Made by a program: the position numbers and the translations under genes. A DNA stretch of 64,000 nt from Betaproteobacteria bacterium (GTDB taxonomy: Bacteria > Pseudomonadota > Gammaproteobacteria > Burkholderiales > Usitatibacteraceae): the NCBI GenBank assembly GCA_016720925.1, contig JADKJR010000007.1, positions 193,573-257,572 of the forward strand, given 5' to 3'. Below, in pieces: positions 6,871 through 15,258 of the stretch. Position 1 is the stretch's first letter. Every line of letters begins with the position of its first letter. The notes below the pieces were generated by a model that was not told the DNA's origin, ran no database searches, and worked only from the letters and a program-made list of their open reading frames with translations.

Positions 6871-9357
6871 ATGCGCGAGGCGACTTCGGTGATTCGCAAT
6901 ATCGCCTCGCTGGTACTTTTCGGATTTGTTTTGGCGGTCTGTGCGTCGGCGATTGCGCAGGCACCGGTAGTGATGTGGAAGACTGCCCCAGCGGCTACGG
7001 AACTTGGTGGACGTAGTCTAAAAAATTACTTTCCGGAGCAGAACCTGCCCTACGGAAGAGTATTTCATTTGGACGCGAATGGAAACTCGTATGTCGCGGG
7101 ATCAACCACCATCGCGGGCAATCCAAATCCCAACTTCATTACCATCAAATATGACGCCGGTGGCAACGAAATCTGGCGCAACGTTTCTGACGGCTATTTT
7201 GATGATCGAGTCACTGCATTGTCAGTTGATGGCGCAGGCAACGTTTACGTGCTGGGTGTTCAGGGCTATACACTCCAGAGTCTTCAACGCCTCTTGTTGA
7301 TCAAGTATGCACTGGATGGAATCGAGTTCTGGCGAGCCACGTCATCGCTTAGCGACAATACGCTCGCGCTGGCGCTGGATGTTGTGGGAAATGCGTATGT
7401 AAGCGGTACCCGGCCTCAGGGTAGCCAAATTACGTTCAAGTTTTCTGCGGTTACCGGTGAAATGTTGTGGAACAAAGAAATTGCGAGCGGTGCGGTCAAT
7501 CAGCCGAAAACTCTTGCCGTGGATGCGGCGGGAAATTGTTTCGTCGTGGCAAATACCGGGCCAAGCTTGGGCAATTACAACTACGTAACAGTGAAATACA
7601 ACACCGATGGCACCCAACAGTGGAGATCACCACTCTCGCCAATTGCTGGGGTGAGCGGTAATCAGGCCTATGCACTCGACGTAGATGCGAACGGCATCGT
7701 TTATGTTGCAGGAATGACTTATGTCGCGTCTGCCCCACCGAGCGCGACAGATGTTACTGACTTTCTTGTTGTCAAATATGGCGCGAACGGAGGGGAGCTC
7801 TGGCGCAGATCCTTGAATACTCCCGTTGAATATTGGAACAGTGCCCGCGCGATCGCGCGGGATAACGTGGGAAATATTGTTGTTTCCGGGTTTCGCCACA
7901 ATATTCCAATCGGTGACGTGGATTTCATTACCGCAAAGTTTGATCCAGCGGGCAATCTATTGTGGCAGGTAATCACCAGCGAGCCGGGCTATACGTTGGA
8001 GTTTTGGCCTGTGATTGCGACCGATCAAAACCAGAATATCTACATCACTGGGAACACCGAGAACGTTGGTGCCGGTGTCAGCACACCAACCTACCGCGGG
8101 GTGACATTCAAGTACAGTCCGAATGGTGTTGAACAGTGGCGAATGTTGATCGAGAATCAGACGAGCCTACAGATTAATACAAGCCATGGGATCGCGCTGG
8201 ATGCAGCACGAAATGCCTATGTTGTCGGCAACAGTTCGAACCGTGATGGCTCGCAGAGCATGATGACAGTCACAAAATACTCGCAGAATGGCGCTACCGT
8301 CCCCAATTCACCAGTAATCACATCCGCAACGGTGGGCATTGGCTCTGTGCAGATCCAGTTCACGCCGCCGGTCTCGAGCGGTGGCTCACCCATTCTTCAA
8401 TACCTTGCCCGCTGCGGCACGACAAACGCAGTTATCGGTCCGGCTTCACCCTTGACCGTGCCCGGACTCTTGGTCGGCGTAACTTACTCCTGCACTGTCG
8501 TGGCCATGAATGCCCTCGGCAACAGTGCAGCGTCGTCACCGGTATCCGTGAAGTGGATCGTGGCGCCATCGGCACCTTCGAATGTCACGGCCATCGCTGG
8601 AGACGCGCAGGCGCATATTGGCTTTTCGGCGCCGTCATCAGATGGCGGTTCACCGATTGTGACTTACACCGTGAGCTGCAATCCCGGTTCAATCAGCGGC
8701 TCGGGCTATCTGACTCCGATAACAATTAGCGGACTTGCAAACGATCAATCGTATGCGTGCAGCGTCGTTGGCAGCAACGCCTTTGGCGACGGCCCTGCCT
8801 CCGACGCGGTGAACGTCACTCCCGCGGCGGCGGCACCCATGAACTTGATTGCCGCGGAATCGAGGAAAACGCACGGCCCGGCAGGTGCCTATGGAATTCC
8901 GCTGCTCATTTCGCCACTGACCACCGACCCCATTACGGTGGAACCGCGCCGTGCCGGTGCAAGCCACGAAATCGTGTTTCGCTTCAGCCGGCTGGTTGCA
9001 GCTCCTGGTTCTGTGTCGGCGCTGGATGGAAACGGGGCAGCGGTGCAGGCGATGATTGCCGGCTATTCGGGCAACGATTTGCGTGTCGCACTCGCAGGTT
9101 TCGCCGACAATTCCCGGGTCTCGATATCGCTGACGGGGATTAACGACTCGTTCAGCACGTCAGCGTCGATCGGATTTCTTGCCGGCGATATCAATAATTC
9201 GTACGCGGTTAACGCCAGCGACATCAGCGCGGTGAAAGCGAATATCGGCAAGCCCTTGACACCCGCGAACTTCGTGTTCGATCTGGACGCATCGGGCGCG
9301 ATTGACTCAGCGGATGTCTCGATCGCTAAAGCGCGATCAGGCTTGACAATTAGATAG
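6871..9357 (+). CDS. secreted SBBP beta-propeller / fibronectin III / dockerin-like protein
   Basis: An 828-residue exported protein. It has a signal peptide (residues 1-30, ending ASAIA/QA) and then about eight blades of the SBBP type, with the recurring pattern DxxGNxYVxG (for example VDGAGNVYVLG and LDAARNAYVVGN), up to about residue 475. Two fibronectin III domains follow (starts near 477 and 565), each with the GGSPIxxY signature. After a beta-rich region comes a C-terminal module with two EF-hand-like loops, GDINNSYAVNASDISAVK and DLDASGAIDSADVSIAK, resembling a type I dockerin. Function is unknown; a cell-surface or secreted binding protein is the natural guess. It starts 7 bp after nlpD on the same strand, in the place of rpoS. 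Confidence 0.8.
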   Translation: MREATSVIRNIASLVLFGFVLAVCASAIAQAPVVMWKTAPAATELGGRSLKNYFPEQNLPYGRVFHLDANGNSYVAGSTTIAGNPNPNFITIKYDAGGNEIWRNVSDGYFDDRVTALSVDGAGNVYVLGVQGYTLQSLQRLLLIKYALDGIEFWRATSSLSDNTLALALDVVGNAYVSGTRPQGSQITFKFSAVTGEMLWNKEIASGAVNQPKTLAVDAAGNCFVVANTGPSLGNYNYVTVKYNTDGTQQWRSPLSPIAGVSGNQAYALDVDANGIVYVAGMTYVASAPPSATDVTDFLVVKYGANGGELWRRSLNTPVEYWNSARAIARDNVGNIVVSGFRHNIPIGDVDFITAKFDPAGNLLWQVITSEPGYTLEFWPVIATDQNQNIYITGNTENVGAGVSTPTYRGVTFKYSPNGVEQWRMLIENQTSLQINTSHGIALDAARNAYVVGNSSNRDGSQSMMTVTKYSQNGATVPNSPVITSATVGIGSVQIQFTPPVSSGGSPILQYLARCGTTNAVIGPASPLTVPGLLVGVTYSCTVVAMNALGNSAASSPVSVKWIVAPSAPSNVTAIAGDAQAHIGFSAPSSDGGSPIVTYTVSCNPGSISGSGYLTPITISGLANDQSYACSVVGSNAFGDGPASDAVNVTPAAAAPMNLIAAESRKTHGPAGAYGIPLLISPLTTDPITVEPRRAGASHEIVFRFSRLVAAPGSVSALDGNGAAVQAMIAGYSGNDLRVALAGFADNSRVSISLTGINDSFSTSASIGFLAGDINNSYAVNASDISAVKANIGKPLTPANFVFDLDASGAIDSADVSIAKARSGLTIR

Positions 9358-9360
9358 CAA

Positions 9361-9421
9361 ACACAAGTACTGGCGCGCCTTTCCGGACCTTTCTGCCCGG
9401 AATGCCGCGCCAGCGCTTGAC
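9361..9421. repeat. dispersed palindrome family, copy B
   Basis: Left arm CAAGTACTGGCGCGCC-TTTCCGG (from 9364) and right arm CCCGGAATGCCGCGCC-AGCGCTTG (to 9419) pair with few mismatches around a 9-base loop. The copy lies 3 bp after the TAG of the propeller gene and before the convergent acetyltransferase stop, so it could act as a two-way transcript end. Confidence 0.85.
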
Positions 9422-9431
9422 TTTCGCTGTG

Positions 9432-9935
9432 TTACGCAGCCAGAAGGGCAATCTCTCCCTCAGTCATCCTGACCAACTGCCACTCGGGCATGATCGTCGC
9501 CCCGAGCGATTGGTAGAACTGGATCGATGGTTCATTCCAGTCCAACACCCGCCATTCGAAGCGACCGCAATTGCGCGCTTTCGCAAGACCCGCGAGGTGC
9601 TTCAAGAGCGCTTTGCCGTAGCCTTTGCCGCGTGCGGCGGGAATGACGAACAGGTCCTCCAGATACAAGCCGGGCTGGCAGAGGAAGGTGGAAAAAGTCG
9701 TGAAGTACAGTGCGAATCCAATGGGCTGGCCATCTTCCTCGGCGATCACGCATTCGCAGGAAGGCCTTGTACCAAATAGGGCCTCGTGCATCATCGCTGC
9801 GCTGCCGGTGATCATGTCCTCCAGTTTTTCATAGATGGCCAGCTGCCGGATGAGGTCCATGATCACGGCAACATCGTTCGGCGTCGCGGGGCGAATGCGG
9901 AAATTACCGATGGGTTTCAAAATATGTTTTTCCAT
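9432..9935 (-). CDS. GNAT family N-acetyltransferase (diamine/spermidine acetyltransferase-like)
   Basis: A 167-residue GNAT protein. The acetyl-CoA loop is ARGKGYGKALL (motif A), preceded by LYLEDLFVIP and followed by RFEWRVLDWNEPSIQFYQSL, a pattern characteristic of the spermidine/spermine (SSAT) subgroup, so polyamines or a thialysine-like amine are likely acceptors. Its start overlaps the end of gloB by 19 bp on the same strand, so the two are cotranscribed. Family is certain; substrate is inferred from resemblance. Confidence 0.85.
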   Translation of the reverse strand: MEKHILKPIGNFRIRPATPNDVAVIMDLIRQLAIYEKLEDMITGSAAMMHEALFGTRPSCECVIAEEDGQPIGFALYFTTFSTFLCQPGLYLEDLFVIPAARGKGYGKALLKHLAGLAKARNCGRFEWRVLDWNEPSIQFYQSLGATIMPEWQLVRMTEGEIALLAA

Positions 9936-10693
9936 TCGCGTATGACGGCAAATATTTCGTTGTCGCTCCTGAGTGCGTGGCCGGCACGTTTCCCGGCGGT
10001 GGCGATTACCGCGCCGGCATCCCAGCGCAGGAAAGGGTTGGTGGCAAGTTCGAGCGCGATGGTGGACGGCACGGTCGGTTCATTACGATGGCGCTTCGCC
10101 GCGCAAAATGCCTTGCGCAATTTCAGGTCGGCATTGTCAGGTTCAACCGCTTCGGCGAACTTGATGTTCGCCATCGTGTACTCGTGCGCGCAGTAAACTT
10201 TGGTGTGCCCCGGCAGGCGCTTCAGTTTCGATAGCGAATCGGTCATCTGCGCGGCCGTGCCTTCGAACAGTCGCCCACAGCCGCATGCAAACAGCGTATC
10301 GCCACAGAACAGCAGATCGTGCCCCACGTAGGCAATGTGTCCCGCGGTGTGGCCGGGCACGTCAAGTACCTCAAACTTCATCGCCAATTCGGGCAGCGAA
10401 ATGCAATCGCCTTCACGCAGCGCGTGCGTACGCGCCGGGATGCGCTCGTTCGCCGGACCAAAGACCGGAATCGATCCGCGCAACTTTAACTCGTCGAGAA
10501 TAGCGTCGACGCCGCCCACGTGGTCCGCATGATGATGTGTGCAGAGAATTGCGGTGAGCGTGAGTTGGCTGGCGGCCAGATAGTCGAGAACCGGTTGTGC
10601 ATCGCCGGGATCAACGACCGCGGCGTGGTGCCCATCGTGGATGACCCACAGGTAGTTGTCGGAAAAGGCGGGGACCGGGTGGATGTGAATCAC
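9917..10693 (-). CDS. gloB: hydroxyacylglutathione hydrolase (glyoxalase II)
   Basis: A 258-residue metallo-beta-lactamase-fold thioesterase that splits S-lactoylglutathione in methylglyoxal detoxification. The metal-binding motif THHHADH is at residues 52-58; further ligands are in VPGHTAGH and FCGDTLFACGCGR, and the C-terminal glutathione-binding part (RHRNEPTVPSTI) is present. I chose the GTG at 10693, giving the usual N-terminus VIHIHPVPAFSDNY; the frame is open a further 56 codons upstream, but that part overlaps the divergent methyltransferase gene. Only 23 bp separate the two divergent starts, so promoters must overlap coding sequence. Confidence 0.92.
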   Translation of the reverse strand: MIHIHPVPAFSDNYLWVIHDGHHAAVVDPGDAQPVLDYLAASQLTLTAILCTHHHADHVGGVDAILDELKLRGSIPVFGPANERIPARTHALREGDCISLPELAMKFEVLDVPGHTAGHIAYVGHDLLFCGDTLFACGCGRLFEGTAAQMTDSLSKLKRLPGHTKVYCAHEYTMANIKFAEAVEPDNADLKLRKAFCAAKRHRNEPTVPSTIALELATNPFLRWDAGAVIATAGKRAGHALRSDNEIFAVIREWKNIF

Positions 10694-10716
10694 GGATATT
10701 CGATTAAAATAAAAAC

Positions 10717-11484
10717 ATGGTTCATTCAAGCGCAACGTTGAGTTTACACGAGTGGTTTCTTTCTCCGCTTGGCGAGTATCTGCTGGCGCGCGAACGCGCC
10801 TGGCTGGATGAAGTGGTACCGGACATATTCGGATACCATGCCATACAACTTGGCCTGCCACAGTTCGATCTGTTGCGAGAATCGCGAATTGCCCATCGCG
10901 TTACGGTGAATCCGGATGGCAATGCGGACATCCTGGCGCAGTGGTACGAGCTGCCGTTTGACACGCAGAGTGTGGACCTGTGCCTGCTGCCGCACGTATT
11001 GGAATTCACGCAAAACCCGCACGAAGTGTTGCGCGAAATCGATCGTGTCGTTCGTCCCGAAGGTCGCATTCTCATTCTTGGCTTCAATCCCTGGAGCCTG
11101 TTCGGCACGCGACGCCTGTTGTCTTCGAAGGGTTTTCCGTGGCAAGGACATTTTGTCTCGCTAGTGCGCATGAAAGACTGGTTGCAGCTGCTTGGTTTTG
11201 AGCCGTCTGCCGGCAGACTGACCTGTTACATTCCGCCTTGCGAATCGATGATCTGGCAAAGGCGCTGGAGGTTCATGGAATCGGTCGGCGACCGCTGGTG
11301 GGGCGTGGGCGGCGGTGTTTACATGCTCGAGGCCATCAAGCGCGTCCAGGGCATGCGCCTGATCGCACCCGCATGGAGTGACCAGAAAATCAAAGAACGC
11401 AAATTTGCGGTGGCCGCGAAGCGCGAGGGTTCGTCGCTGACCGAGGCGTCACGCTCGGCGGCGCATTTGCGACTCGTCAAATGA
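10717..11484 (+). CDS. class I SAM-dependent methyltransferase
   Basis: A 255-residue predicted methyltransferase with a methyltransferase type 11 fold: LPFDTQSVDLCLLPHVLEF is the region after motif I, and REIDRVVRPEGRILILGFNP is motif III. The SAM-binding glycine motif is poorly kept (FGYHAIQLGLPQFDLL), as in YafS-like proteins found beside gloB and rnhA in many proteobacteria. It overlaps rnhA by 4 bp. Substrate unknown. Confidence 0.8.
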   Translation: MVHSSATLSLHEWFLSPLGEYLLARERAWLDEVVPDIFGYHAIQLGLPQFDLLRESRIAHRVTVNPDGNADILAQWYELPFDTQSVDLCLLPHVLEFTQNPHEVLREIDRVVRPEGRILILGFNPWSLFGTRRLLSSKGFPWQGHFVSLVRMKDWLQLLGFEPSAGRLTCYIPPCESMIWQRRWRFMESVGDRWWGVGGGVYMLEAIKRVQGMRLIAPAWSDQKIKERKFAVAAKREGSSLTEASRSAAHLRLVK

Positions 11485-11936
11485 CCGGCAAGCCGGCTTC
11501 GGTGCGGATCTACACGGACGGCGCATGCAAAGGCAATCCGGGCGTGGGTGGCTGGGGTGCGTTGCTGCAATTTGGTTCCACTGAGAAGGAATTGTTCGGC
11601 GGCGAGGCCCACACTACCAACAATCGTATGGAGTTAATGGCGGTGATTGAAGCCTTGCGTGCGCTCAACCGCACTTGCCATGCGCTGGTCTACACCGATT
11701 CGTCATACGTGCAAAAAGGTATCAGTGAGTGGATCCACGGCTGGAAGCGTAACGGCTGGAAGACATCGGACAAGAAGCCCGTGAAGAATGCCGATCTTTG
11801 GGTCAAGCTCGATGAGCTTGCCCGCCAGCACCATGTGGACTGGCATTGGGTCAAGGGGCACGCCGGACATCCCGAGAATGAACGCGCTGACCAGCTCGCC
11901 AACCGAGGCGTGGAAACCATGCTGATAAATAAATGA
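11481..11936 (+). CDS. rnhA: ribonuclease HI
   Basis: A 151-residue RNase HI of standard length, removing RNA from RNA:DNA hybrids. The catalytic acidic residues are visible: Asp13 (IYTDGACKGNPG), Glu51 (NNRMELMAVIEAL), Asp73 (VYTDSSYVQKGI) and Asp137 (NERADQLAN), with the flexible-loop His130 in KGHAGHPENE and the basic handle HGWKRNGWKTSDKKPVKN. The start ATGA overlaps the methyltransferase stop, and dnaQ begins 8 bp after its stop, the usual rnhA-dnaQ arrangement. Confidence 0.97.
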   Translation: MTGKPASVRIYTDGACKGNPGVGGWGALLQFGSTEKELFGGEAHTTNNRMELMAVIEALRALNRTCHALVYTDSSYVQKGISEWIHGWKRNGWKTSDKKPVKNADLWVKLDELARQHHVDWHWVKGHAGHPENERADQLANRGVETMLINK

Positions 11937-11943
11937 GCCATCG

Positions 11944-12669
11944 ATGACAAGACAAGTCATTCTCGATACGGAAACCACCGGCCTGGATCCCTCACAGGGA
12001 CACCGCATCATTGAAATCGCCTGCGTGGAAATGATCAATCGGCGTCTCACGCGTAACAATTTTTACAAGCGAATCCATCCGGAGCGGGCAATTGACGAAG
12101 GTGCCACGCAAGTTCATGGCATTACGCTGGAAGATCTGGAGAACGAGCCCAAGTTTGCAGAAATTGCCGATGAGTTTCTGGCGTATGCGCGTGGCGCCGA
12201 ACTTGTCATCCACAATGCGCCGTTCGACGTCGGGTTCCTGAATGCGGAGCTCACGCGGCTGAAGAAACCTCTCATTGGGGAAATCTGCACGGTAACTGAC
12301 ACGCTCGCAATGGCGCGCGACCTGCATCCGGGCAAGAAGAACTCACTTGACGCATTGTGCGATCGTTACCAGATCGATAACAGCGCGCGAACGCTTCATG
12401 GCGCGTTACTCGATGCCGAGTTGTTGTCTGATGTTTACATAGCCATGACCCGCGGTCAGGATAGTCTTGCCATCGGCCTTGAATCGAGCAACGGTACTCA
12501 CGGCGGCGGCAATGGCGTACTGAATCAGGATCTTGTGTTTGAACGTCCTCCTGCGTTGAAGGTGTTATGCGCAGACGCGGAGGAAGTGCGCTTGCATGCC
12601 GAACAGATTGGACGCATCAACAAGGCCAGCGGTGGCAAGGCAGTCTGGTCCATACTGGACGATGCGTGA
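11944..12669 (+). CDS. dnaQ: DNA polymerase III epsilon subunit (proofreading exonuclease)
   Basis: A 241-residue DnaQ of normal length. Exo I is ILDTETTGLDP (Asp8 and Glu10), Exo II is IHNAPFDVGFLN, and Exo III epsilon is the LHGALLDAELL motif with the HxxxxD pattern. It is the 3'-5' proofreading subunit of the replicative polymerase, bound to the alpha subunit through its C-terminal tail, which is present (ending KAVWSILDDA). It lies in the gloB/rnhA neighbourhood as in most betaproteobacteria. Confidence 0.96.
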   Translation: MTRQVILDTETTGLDPSQGHRIIEIACVEMINRRLTRNNFYKRIHPERAIDEGATQVHGITLEDLENEPKFAEIADEFLAYARGAELVIHNAPFDVGFLNAELTRLKKPLIGEICTVTDTLAMARDLHPGKKNSLDALCDRYQIDNSARTLHGALLDAELLSDVYIAMTRGQDSLAIGLESSNGTHGGGNGVLNQDLVFERPPALKVLCADAEEVRLHAEQIGRINKASGGKAVWSILDDA

Positions 12670-12695
12670 GGTGCTGCGTTGAGGCTGAGGGAGGG

Positions 12696-12724
12696 TTTCG
12701 GACGACGGGAGCCCATGCTATACT
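12696..12724 (+). promoter_or_regulatory. extended -10 promoter candidate before the cytochrome c pair
   Basis: TGCTATACT (12716-12724) is a good extended -10 element. The hexamer TTTCGG (12696-12701), 17 bp upstream, is a poor -35. It lies 100 bp before the first cytochrome gene and 27 bp after dnaQ. Read by eye only. Confidence 0.4.
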
Positions 12725-12824
12725 TCGCCGGATTTTGCATAACGCTCCACGGTTTTCCACACGATTTGCCACGACAGGGGACGCATTTTTCGCCCCTTAC
12801 TCGCTCAATCTTTTCCTGAAAAAC

Positions 12825-13157
12825 ATGAAAAAAATTGCCCTTTCGCTGATCGTCAGCGCGTTTCCATTGTTGGCACTTGCCCAAGTGCCGGTGGCCATTC
12901 CGAAGGGCGACGCGGTTGTCGGCAAGGGCAAGGCTGTCGCGATCTGCTCCGGTTGTCATGGCGTGCCTGGCATTCGTACCGCCTATCCGGAGGTCTACAA
13001 CGTTCCCCGGCTTGGCGGGCAGAACGCGGATTACCTGGTGACGGCGTTGCGTGCGTATCGTGCCGGGGATCGCTACAACCAGACCATGAAGGCCCTCGCG
13101 AGCGCACTGACGGAAAAAGAAATCCTGGACATCGCCGCCTACTACGGCCAGAAATAG
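12825..13157 (+). CDS. small periplasmic class I cytochrome c (first of two)
   Basis: A 110-residue c-type cytochrome with a signal peptide (MKKIALSLIVSAFPLLALAQ) and one haem-binding CSGCH motif about 32 residues after it. The sixth haem ligand is probably a Met near NQTMKALASALT. It resembles the cytochrome c553/c4-half family. The open frame extends upstream to 12567, inside dnaQ, but the ATG at 12825 gives a proper signal peptide. A second cytochrome follows 30 bp later, suggesting a small operon serving a periplasmic electron carrier. Its partner oxidase or reductase is not visible nearby. Confidence 0.9.
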   Translation: MKKIALSLIVSAFPLLALAQVPVAIPKGDAVVGKGKAVAICSGCHGVPGIRTAYPEVYNVPRLGGQNADYLVTALRAYRAGDRYNQTMKALASALTEKEILDIAAYYGQK

Positions 13158-13187
13158 TCGGCCAGACATCGAGACAGAGATACCGAA

Positions 13188-13514
13188 ATGAAAATAATCA
13201 ATATTCTTATTGCCCTTGCATTGTGCACACCACTCTCCGTCATGGCCGCTGGTGATGCAGAAGCGGGTGCGAAAAAATCTGAAACCTGCAAGGCTTGCCA
13301 CGGTGAAGGCGGCGCCAAGCCAATTCAGTCAGACTATCCGGTACTGGCGGGCCAGCATCAGGACTATATCGTTGCCGCGCTCAATCAGTACAAATCCGGC
13401 AAGCGCAAGAACGCGACAATGAACGGATTTGCCGCGGCGCTGAAGCCTGAAGATATTCGCGATCTGGCCGCATTCTTTTCGTCGCAGAAATCTGATTTAA
13501 AAACGAAATATTGA
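13188..13514 (+). CDS. small periplasmic class I cytochrome c (second of two)
   Basis: A 108-residue class I cytochrome c: signal peptide MKIINILIALALCTPLSVMA, haem motif CKACH, and a Met in RKNATMNGFAAALKPEDI as likely axial ligand. It is similar in plan to the preceding gene (PVLAGQHQDYIVAALNQYKSG against PRLGGQNADYLVTALRAYRAG), so the two probably arose by duplication and could act like the two halves of cytochrome c4. A strong bidirectional terminator follows. Confidence 0.92.
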   Translation: MKIINILIALALCTPLSVMAAGDAEAGAKKSETCKACHGEGGAKPIQSDYPVLAGQHQDYIVAALNQYKSGKRKNATMNGFAAALKPEDIRDLAAFFSSQKSDLKTKY

Positions 13515-13533
13515 TTGCGCGCCAAATCCAAAG

Positions 13534-13557
13534 AAAAGCCCGCAAACGCGGGCTTTT
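13534..13557. terminator. bidirectional intrinsic terminator
   Basis: Stem AAAAGCCCGC / GCGGGCTTTT, loop AAAC, followed by a run of T on the plus strand and flanked by A on the other side. It ends the cytochrome transcript and could also serve the convergent DUF1841 gene. Confidence 0.88.
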
Positions 13558-13578
13558 TTTTCGGGCGCATTGGTGACA

Positions 13579-14022
13579 TCACTTGCCGCTCTTTCGCATC
13601 AGGCATGTCAAATAGAGGCCGGCGTCCGGTGCGCTTCGATTGCGCTGTGCCTGCCAGATCATTTCCGCGAGGCAGTCCATCATCTCGTGCTCCGCGTCAA
13701 GAACCGAGCCAAGTTTTGTGCTCAACGTCAGATGATGCCCACGCACGCCGCCAGGTTGATCGATTGAAATCTGCTCGCGGATGGCGATATGCATGCCCAG
13801 ATGCAAAAATGGATTGGTCTCGCCGAATTCGGGTGGATAATCGCGGTCGCGAAAGGTTTGCAGGTAGCGATCACGATTGTTGAGCATGGCATGATATTCA
13901 GGGTGCACGGCAATCACCTCGACCGCCATCGATTCCATCGCCGACAGCGGCTCATTCGCGCCATACTTTCGCCAGGCCTCGAACAGGAAATCACGCGCCT
14001 GATCGCGTGAGGGATTAAACAT
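13579..14022 (-). CDS. DUF1841 family protein
   Basis: A 147-residue soluble protein of the DUF1841 family, recognised by MFNPSRDQARDFLFEAW at the start, the central HPEYHAMLNN and the NPFLHLGMHIAIREQISIDQ block with several conserved His residues. No catalytic function is known to me. It lies 15 bp downstream of nth in the same direction, its usual position in betaproteobacteria, so it is probably cotranscribed with nth and rnfB. Confidence 0.85.
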   Translation of the reverse strand: MFNPSRDQARDFLFEAWRKYGANEPLSAMESMAVEVIAVHPEYHAMLNNRDRYLQTFRDRDYPPEFGETNPFLHLGMHIAIREQISIDQPGGVRGHHLTLSTKLGSVLDAEHEMMDCLAEMIWQAQRNRSAPDAGLYLTCLMRKSGK

Positions 14023-14037
14023 GGGGAGTTTTCCTGT

Positions 14038-14700
14038 TCATTCGACAAACTTCGCTTTTTCCTTGAAGCCGCAGATATCAAACACCGCGCACTGGCCGCA
14101 CTTCGGCTTGCGTGCGACACAGGTGTAGCGTCCATGCAATATCAGCCAGTGGTGGGCGTGCATGCCGAACTCGTCCGGCACGACCTTCAATAATTTTTGC
14201 TCCACGGCGACAACATCCTTGCCGGGTGCCAGGCCCATACGATTGCTGATGCGAAAAATGTGAGTATCCACCGCCATGGTTGGCTCGCCGAACGCTACAT
14301 TCAGCACCACGTTTGCTGTTTTGCGACCGACGCCCGGCAGGGCTTCCAGCGCTTCGCGCGAATGTGGCACTTCGCCGCCATGCCGTTCGACAAGCATTCT
14401 GCACATGCCGATCACATTCTTCGCTTTAGTACGAAACAGGCCAATAGTTTGTATGTACGGAATGAGCTTTTCTTCGCCAAGCGCCAATATGGCGTGCAGC
14501 GTGTTCGCGACCGGAAAGAGTTTGTCGGTGGCGATATTGACGCTTTTGTCGGTTGCCTGTGCGGAAAGGATCACCGCGACCAGCAATTCAAACGGCGAGG
14601 CGTATTCCAGGTCCGAGCGCGGATGTGGATTGATTTCCTGCAGGCGCCGGAAAAATTCGTGGCGCTCGGCGGGTTTCATTGCGCGCGAAGCGGACGTCAT
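14038..14700 (-). CDS. nth: endonuclease III
   Basis: A 220-residue DNA glycosylase/AP lyase for oxidised pyrimidines. The helix-hairpin-helix LPGVGRKTANVVLNVAFG carries the catalytic Lys127, Asp145 lies in TMAVDTHIFRISNR, and the C-terminal 4Fe-4S cluster is formed by Cys194, Cys201, Cys204 and Cys210. Its start overlaps the end of the RnfB-like gene by 4 bp. Confidence 0.96.
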   Translation of the reverse strand: MTSASRAMKPAERHEFFRRLQEINPHPRSDLEYASPFELLVAVILSAQATDKSVNIATDKLFPVANTLHAILALGEEKLIPYIQTIGLFRTKAKNVIGMCRMLVERHGGEVPHSREALEALPGVGRKTANVVLNVAFGEPTMAVDTHIFRISNRMGLAPGKDVVAVEQKLLKVVPDEFGMHAHHWLILHGRYTCVARKPKCGQCAVFDICGFKEKAKFVE

Positions 14701-15248
14701 GGGCCGTCACCCTGAATGTCCAATACCGCGCGCTCGCGTTCCGCGAGCTGCTCGGTACGCTCATTCTGCGCGCGCTGAAGACGGAACTGATGAAACCCGT
14801 AGCGTTCTCGCGCAACGTCCCTGCCCATCATGACGGGATAAAGGGGCACTTCTTCCATATGTATGCAATCGACCGGGCAAGGAGGAATGCACAATTCACA
14901 ACCGGTACATAGAGACGCGACCACGGTGTGCATGAACTTGCTGGCGCCGACGATGGCGTCGGTGGGACACGGCGCCAGACACTTCGCGCAGCCGATGCAA
15001 GCCGTGCCATCGATAACCGCGATGCGGTGCGGCAAATGGAGCCCACGGCTGGTATCAAGCGGCACCGGTGTGCGCGCGAGCAGGGCCGCGAGTCCCGCGA
15101 TGCCGGCTTCGCCGCCCGGCGGGCAGCGATCGATTTCCGCCTCACCGGCTGCGATTGCCTCGGCGTAGGGCATGCAACCGTGAAAACCGCACTGCTTGCA
15201 CTGCGTTTGCGGAAGCAGGGCATCGATCCTGAGGGCGAGCGTGGTCAT
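14697..15248 (-). CDS. rnfB: RnfB/RsxB-like ferredoxin
   Basis: A 183-residue protein with an Fe-S domain near the N-terminus (CKQCGFHGCMPYAEAI then CPPGG) followed by two 4Fe-4S ferredoxin motifs, CIGCAKCLAPCP and CTGCELCIPPCP. This is the plan of electron transport complex subunit B. The N-terminal membrane helix seen in full RnfB is missing, as in the stand-alone copies found next to nth in betaproteobacteria, and no other rnf genes are present here. It probably shuttles electrons in the cytoplasm; partners unknown. Confidence 0.85.
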   Translation of the reverse strand: MTTLALRIDALLPQTQCKQCGFHGCMPYAEAIAAGEAEIDRCPPGGEAGIAGLAALLARTPVPLDTSRGLHLPHRIAVIDGTACIGCAKCLAPCPTDAIVGASKFMHTVVASLCTGCELCIPPCPVDCIHMEEVPLYPVMMGRDVARERYGFHQFRLQRAQNERTEQLAERERAVLDIQGDGP

Positions 15249-15258
15249 TTATGTTGAA

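Noticed and set aside
10694..10861. Extended gloB N-terminus
   Set aside because: It overlaps the divergent methyltransferase gene and precedes the standard glyoxalase II start; no homology in that part.
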